The notes under the pieces are model-generated. The model saw only the letters and a list, made by a program, of their open reading frames with translations, was not told where the DNA came from and did not search any database. Positions 61,778 through 64,000 of a DNA stretch of 64,000 nt are shown piece after piece. Position numbers and translations under genes: made by a program. This DNA is from Lutibacter sp. Hel_I_33_5 (lineage in GTDB: Bacteria > Bacteroidota > Bacteroidia > Flavobacteriales > Flavobacteriaceae): assembly GCF_007827455.1 (NCBI RefSeq), contig NZ_VISM01000001.1, positions 186,001 through 250,000 of the forward strand, in the 5' to 3' direction. The first letter of the stretch is position 1. Each line of letters starts with the position of its first letter.

Positions 61778-61847
61778 ATAACTTTTTATCTTTATTAGTG
61801 AGTATATTCTTAAAAATATATCACTAAAACTAGCTAGTTGATAAAAC

Positions 61848-61874
61848 AAAAAAAGCCAACACAGGGTTGGCTTT
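61848..61874 (-). terminator. Terminator of the outer-membrane protein gene
   Basis: AAAGCCAAC and GTTGGCTTT form a 9-bp stem around a five-base loop (CCTGT on the minus strand). A T run follows, 20 nt after the stop at 61894. Confidence 0.85.
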
Positions 61875-61893
61875 ACAAGAATATACAAGTATG

Positions 61894-62994
61894 TTAATCC
61901 AAATCTAGACGCAATCCTAAAGAAATGTTACGTGTATTACTATTATTAAATAATGTATTTAAATCATATTTTACATAAAAAGAACAATCTCTATAACCTA
62001 AATAAGTACTTAATCCATAGTTAACAGTTTTAGTATTAAAATCATTTTTTTCTACTTGCTCTACTCTAACATTATTTGCATCTAAGTATTCTATATACTG
62101 TCTTGTTCCTAGTTTAAAACCAAAGAAAGCTCCTAAACCAAAACGGACAGATTTATTAGTTCTATTTCTAGGTGTACCATCAGAATAACTACCGTTTTTA
62201 GAAAAATCCCACTCAAAATGTACTGGAAAAATAACCTGGGCATGACGTAATCTACTCTCTGTTAAATTTTCTGGATGCACTTGTAAACCTGTAGTGTTTC
62301 CATTAACAACATGATATTGATTATTCTCTGCTCTTAAATTATTCCAAAGAAATGAAACTCCATATTTCAAATAAGAAGCCGATGGTCTTCTATTAAATCT
62401 TGTTTTCCAAGTCCATCCTATTTCATAAAAACGAGATTTCCAAAATTTATAGTTAGAAACGTCAAGCGACCCAAAATCATCATCAATCAATACATTATTT
62501 ACCCCCATGGCAAACACAAATTGAGAAGTTGAAGCTTTACCACGTTTACCTTTCTTTTCCCACTTTTTCTTTCTATCAGATATACGTTTTTCAGCTCTTT
62601 CTTTATTTAATGAGAATCTAAATGTTTTATTACCTATTGTAAAAGTATTATTATCATCATAGTCATCTTCTTTTGTACTTGCTATTTTACCATTCGTTTT
62701 ATCTTGCACAAGTTGCTGTAATAGTTTTTCTTGCGCTCCTACTCTATTCTCAATGTTTTTTGCATGATATGCTGCTGCAGTTTTTTTAAGTTGAGTGGCA
62801 ACTGTTTGTGTTATTTCTTTGTTTTCTAATCTTAGATTGATTTGATTCACTTTTATCTTTAACGAATCTTTTTCTTCTTTAGTGATTTCATCAATTTTCT
62901 TTGATATTTTCTGAACTTCTTTTTCGAAGATTTTTTCTTGAGAAAAAGCCATAGTTGTAGTTAACAACACTAATATTAATAGTATTCTTTTCAT
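61894..62994 (-). CDS. Outer-membrane barrel protein with coiled-coil N-terminus
   Basis: This 366-residue protein has a signal peptide (1-19, ending AFSQ). The helical coiled-coil segment (about 20-110, rich in K, E, Q) contains heptads such as EVQKISKKIDEITKEEKDSLK. A basic linker (KERAEKRISDRKKKWEKKGKRGKAS) follows, then a C-terminal beta-barrel-like domain (about 155-366) with alternating aromatic strands, ending ISLGLRLDLD. No family is recognised. It follows a sigma/anti-sigma pair on the same strand with a 63-nt gap that carries a palindrome copy, so it may belong to that regulon. Confidence 0.78.
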   Translation of the reverse strand: MKRILLILVLLTTTMAFSQEKIFEKEVQKISKKIDEITKEEKDSLKIKVNQINLRLENKEITQTVATQLKKTAAAYHAKNIENRVGAQEKLLQQLVQDKTNGKIASTKEDDYDDNNTFTIGNKTFRFSLNKERAEKRISDRKKKWEKKGKRGKASTSQFVFAMGVNNVLIDDDFGSLDVSNYKFWKSRFYEIGWTWKTRFNRRPSASYLKYGVSFLWNNLRAENNQYHVVNGNTTGLQVHPENLTESRLRHAQVIFPVHFEWDFSKNGSYSDGTPRNRTNKSVRFGLGAFFGFKLGTRQYIEYLDANNVRVEQVEKNDFNTKTVNYGLSTYLGYRDCSFYVKYDLNTLFNNSNTRNISLGLRLDLD

Positions 62995-63032
62995 TTTATT
63001 AAATTTTAATGATTCTTTATTTTTTGATAAAC

Positions 63033-63050
63033 CTTTCGACTACGCTCTAG
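63033..63050. repeat. Dispersed palindrome copy, degenerate
   Basis: TTTCGACTACGCTCTAG resembles the canonical TCTCGACTGCGCTCGA unit with three or so changes. It lies in the gap between the anti-sigma-like gene and the outer-membrane protein gene. Confidence 0.6.
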
Positions 63051-63057
63051 GTGATAA

Positions 63058-63879
63058 TTAATTATTTCTACTAGCAATTGCAGAGGCAATTCCTGATATT
63101 TTTGATTTTAATGTCGACATAAAATTATTTTTAAATACATCTTCATCAATATCACGTTCTACTTCTGCTAAAATGGTATTAGGATCAATGCTTAAATTCG
63201 ATTTTTTGAGCTCACTTTTAATCGTTTTTAATACATCATCTCTATTAACATTATATTTAGCATAATAGGTTTTTACTTCTTCTTCGGTATGGGTAACGGC
63301 AAACAATAAATCGTCACTATTAATTTTTATACTTGATGTTGAAGTTTCTTTTTTTACAGATTGCATCTTTACACTCGCAATGACACTTTTATTAATAACT
63401 TCTGATGAATTACTATTGTCAATACTTGCAATTACTGTTTTGTCCTTCTTAGTTGCTCCTCTTTTATTTTCTTTTGAAATAGAAATATTATTTTTAGATA
63501 TTGAATTTTCATCTTTAATACCTTTTGACTGCGCTCGAGTTGATATTTCTTTTTTATTTTTAACATCTACAATTGCTTCTTCAACAGGTGTTATTTGTTT
63601 TAAAACTGAATTATCAAATTGCAAAGTATCTATTGGTGATGCTACAATTATTTCTTTTACTGGATTTATCTTATCATTTCCATTAAAAAAGTAAAACCCA
63701 ACACTAATCAATAAAGCTATACTTGCTGCATATCCTAAATACAAAAACCAATTCGGTTTCTTTTTAGTTTGCTGTGCATCTAACTGACTACTTAAACGTT
63801 CCCAAGCAGAGTCTGACGGCTGCAATGTTCTGTTTTTTAGTTTTTCAGCAATTTGTATGTCTATCTTATTTGTCTGCAT
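63058..63879 (-). CDS. Anti-sigma-like membrane protein
   Basis: This 273-residue protein has a cytoplasmic N-terminus (1-42, with LQPSDSAWERLSSQLDAQ resembling flavobacterial anti-sigma openings), one transmembrane helix (about 44-65) and a long low-complexity S/T/K-rich outer part. The outer part contains STRAQSKG encoded by a dispersed palindrome copy. Its start lies within the upstream sigma gene (14-nt overlap), as in the pair at 1519-1532. It probably restrains that sigma factor; the function of the C-terminal part is unknown. Confidence 0.7.
   Translation of the reverse strand: MQTNKIDIQIAEKLKNRTLQPSDSAWERLSSQLDAQQTKKKPNWFLYLGYAASIALLISVGFYFFNGNDKINPVKEIIVASPIDTLQFDNSVLKQITPVEEAIVDVKNKKEISTRAQSKGIKDENSISKNNISISKENKRGATKKDKTVIASIDNSNSSEVINKSVIASVKMQSVKKETSTSSIKINSDDLLFAVTHTEEEVKTYYAKYNVNRDDVLKTIKSELKKSNLSIDPNTILAEVERDIDEDVFKNNFMSTLKSKISGIASAIASRNN
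63521..63540. repeat. Dispersed palindrome copy inside an anti-sigma-like gene
   Basis: CCTTTTGACTGCGCTCGAGT carries the GACTGCGCTCGA core of the canonical unit. In the minus-strand gene it reads STRAQSKG in frame without disrupting the protein. Confidence 0.7.
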
Positions 63880-64000
63880 TATGTATTGAATTCATTTTAA
63901 TATAATTTGTTTGCAACCATTTACGTGCTTTAAATAATTGCGATTTAGAGGTGCTTTCAGAAATTTGTAATTTTTCTGCAATCTCTGCATGTTTAAAACC
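63866..64000 (-). CDS. ECF sigma factor, N-terminus beyond window edge
   Basis: The last 44 codons of a sigma factor are visible. GFKHAEIAEKLQISESTSKS and QLFKARKWLQ form the region-4 helix-turn-helix and its end. Only the DNA-binding C-terminus is in the window. It overlaps the start of the anti-sigma-like gene by 14 nt, the same overlap as the sigma/anti-sigma pair at the other end of the window. Confidence 0.85.
   Translation of the reverse strand, partial: GFKHAEIAEKLQISESTSKSQLFKARKWLQTNYIKMNSIHNADK

Noticed and set aside
1..64000. CRISPR array, transposase, integrase or phage island
   Set aside because: No spaced direct repeats of CRISPR type, and no recognised mobile-element protein, was found; the tandem repeats seen are inside protein genes.

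Overview
The window comes from a low-GC member of the Bacteroidota, almost certainly a Flavobacteriaceae. The evidence is a SusC/SusD pair under a one-protein hybrid two-component regulator, a fused lpxC-fabZ gene, the type IX secretion (T9SS) regulator PorX, a secreted protein with a T9SS type B C-terminal domain, a bacillithiol-system YtxJ protein, a split transketolase, a Bacteroidota-type promoter box (TAnnTTTG) ahead of many genes, and no obvious Shine-Dalgarno sequences. Species cannot be named from the sequence alone. Most of the window is chromosomal housekeeping. There is no rRNA, CRISPR array, transposase, integrase or phage gene.

Layout. 1-2.0 kb: ECF sigma factor, membrane anti-sigma protein and two DUF4252 proteins in one operon, the last cut by the window edge. 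2.2-5.5 kb: two tandem S41 peptidase-like lipoproteins, the first without the catalytic lysine, plus an overlapping small membrane protein. 5.5-19.1 kb: patatin phospholipase, BNR-repeat lipoprotein, PepT, acyltransferase, RmuC, GlyA, fumarylacetoacetase, DEAH helicase, YtxJ and ClpB. 19.2-26.7 kb: histidine phosphatase, SmpB/UbiA, Maf, transketolase C-terminal subunit, an outer-membrane barrel, an FKBP-like lipoprotein with calcium-type repeats, an S4 RNA-binding protein, a phosphoribosyltransferase and shikimate kinase. 26.8-35.5 kb: an orphan nutrient-uptake locus (susD, susC, hybrid regulator). 35.9 kb: tRNA-Leu(GAG). 36-42 kb: carboxypeptidase-regulatory-domain protein, SPFH protein, thioesterase, VWA membrane protein, FabG, SucD. 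42.3-47.4 kb: lipid A cluster lpxD-efp-lpxA-lpxC/fabZ with an HD phosphohydrolase. 47.5-50.7 kb: porX-tsaE-ald. 50.9-55 kb: a 1370-residue T9SS cargo protein with tandem modules. 55-60.5 kb: DUF4258, YdeI-like, TrmH, Sir2, DUF6495, ArgE-like and YfcC-like proteins. 60.6-61.7 kb: rpsF-rpsR-rplI. 61.9-64 kb: an outer-membrane protein, then a second sigma/anti-sigma pair whose sigma gene runs off the edge.

The genes connect at several points. PorX belongs to T9SS control, and a T9SS cargo lies just downstream. LpxA, LpxC/FabZ, LpxD, FabG and perhaps the patatin and acyltransferase act on lipid A, fatty acids and membranes. The hybrid regulator presumably controls the adjacent susCD transporter. 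Both window ends carry ECF sigma/anti-sigma pairs with the same 14-nt gene overlap. The least ordinary features are the catalytically altered S41 paralogue beside an intact one, a dispersed palindrome that has entered coding sequence twice, four convergent gene pairs that share a single TTAA as both stop codons, the CAZyme-free susCD locus, and the modular secreted protein. I did not find a clear candidate for a wholly new defence or mobile system.
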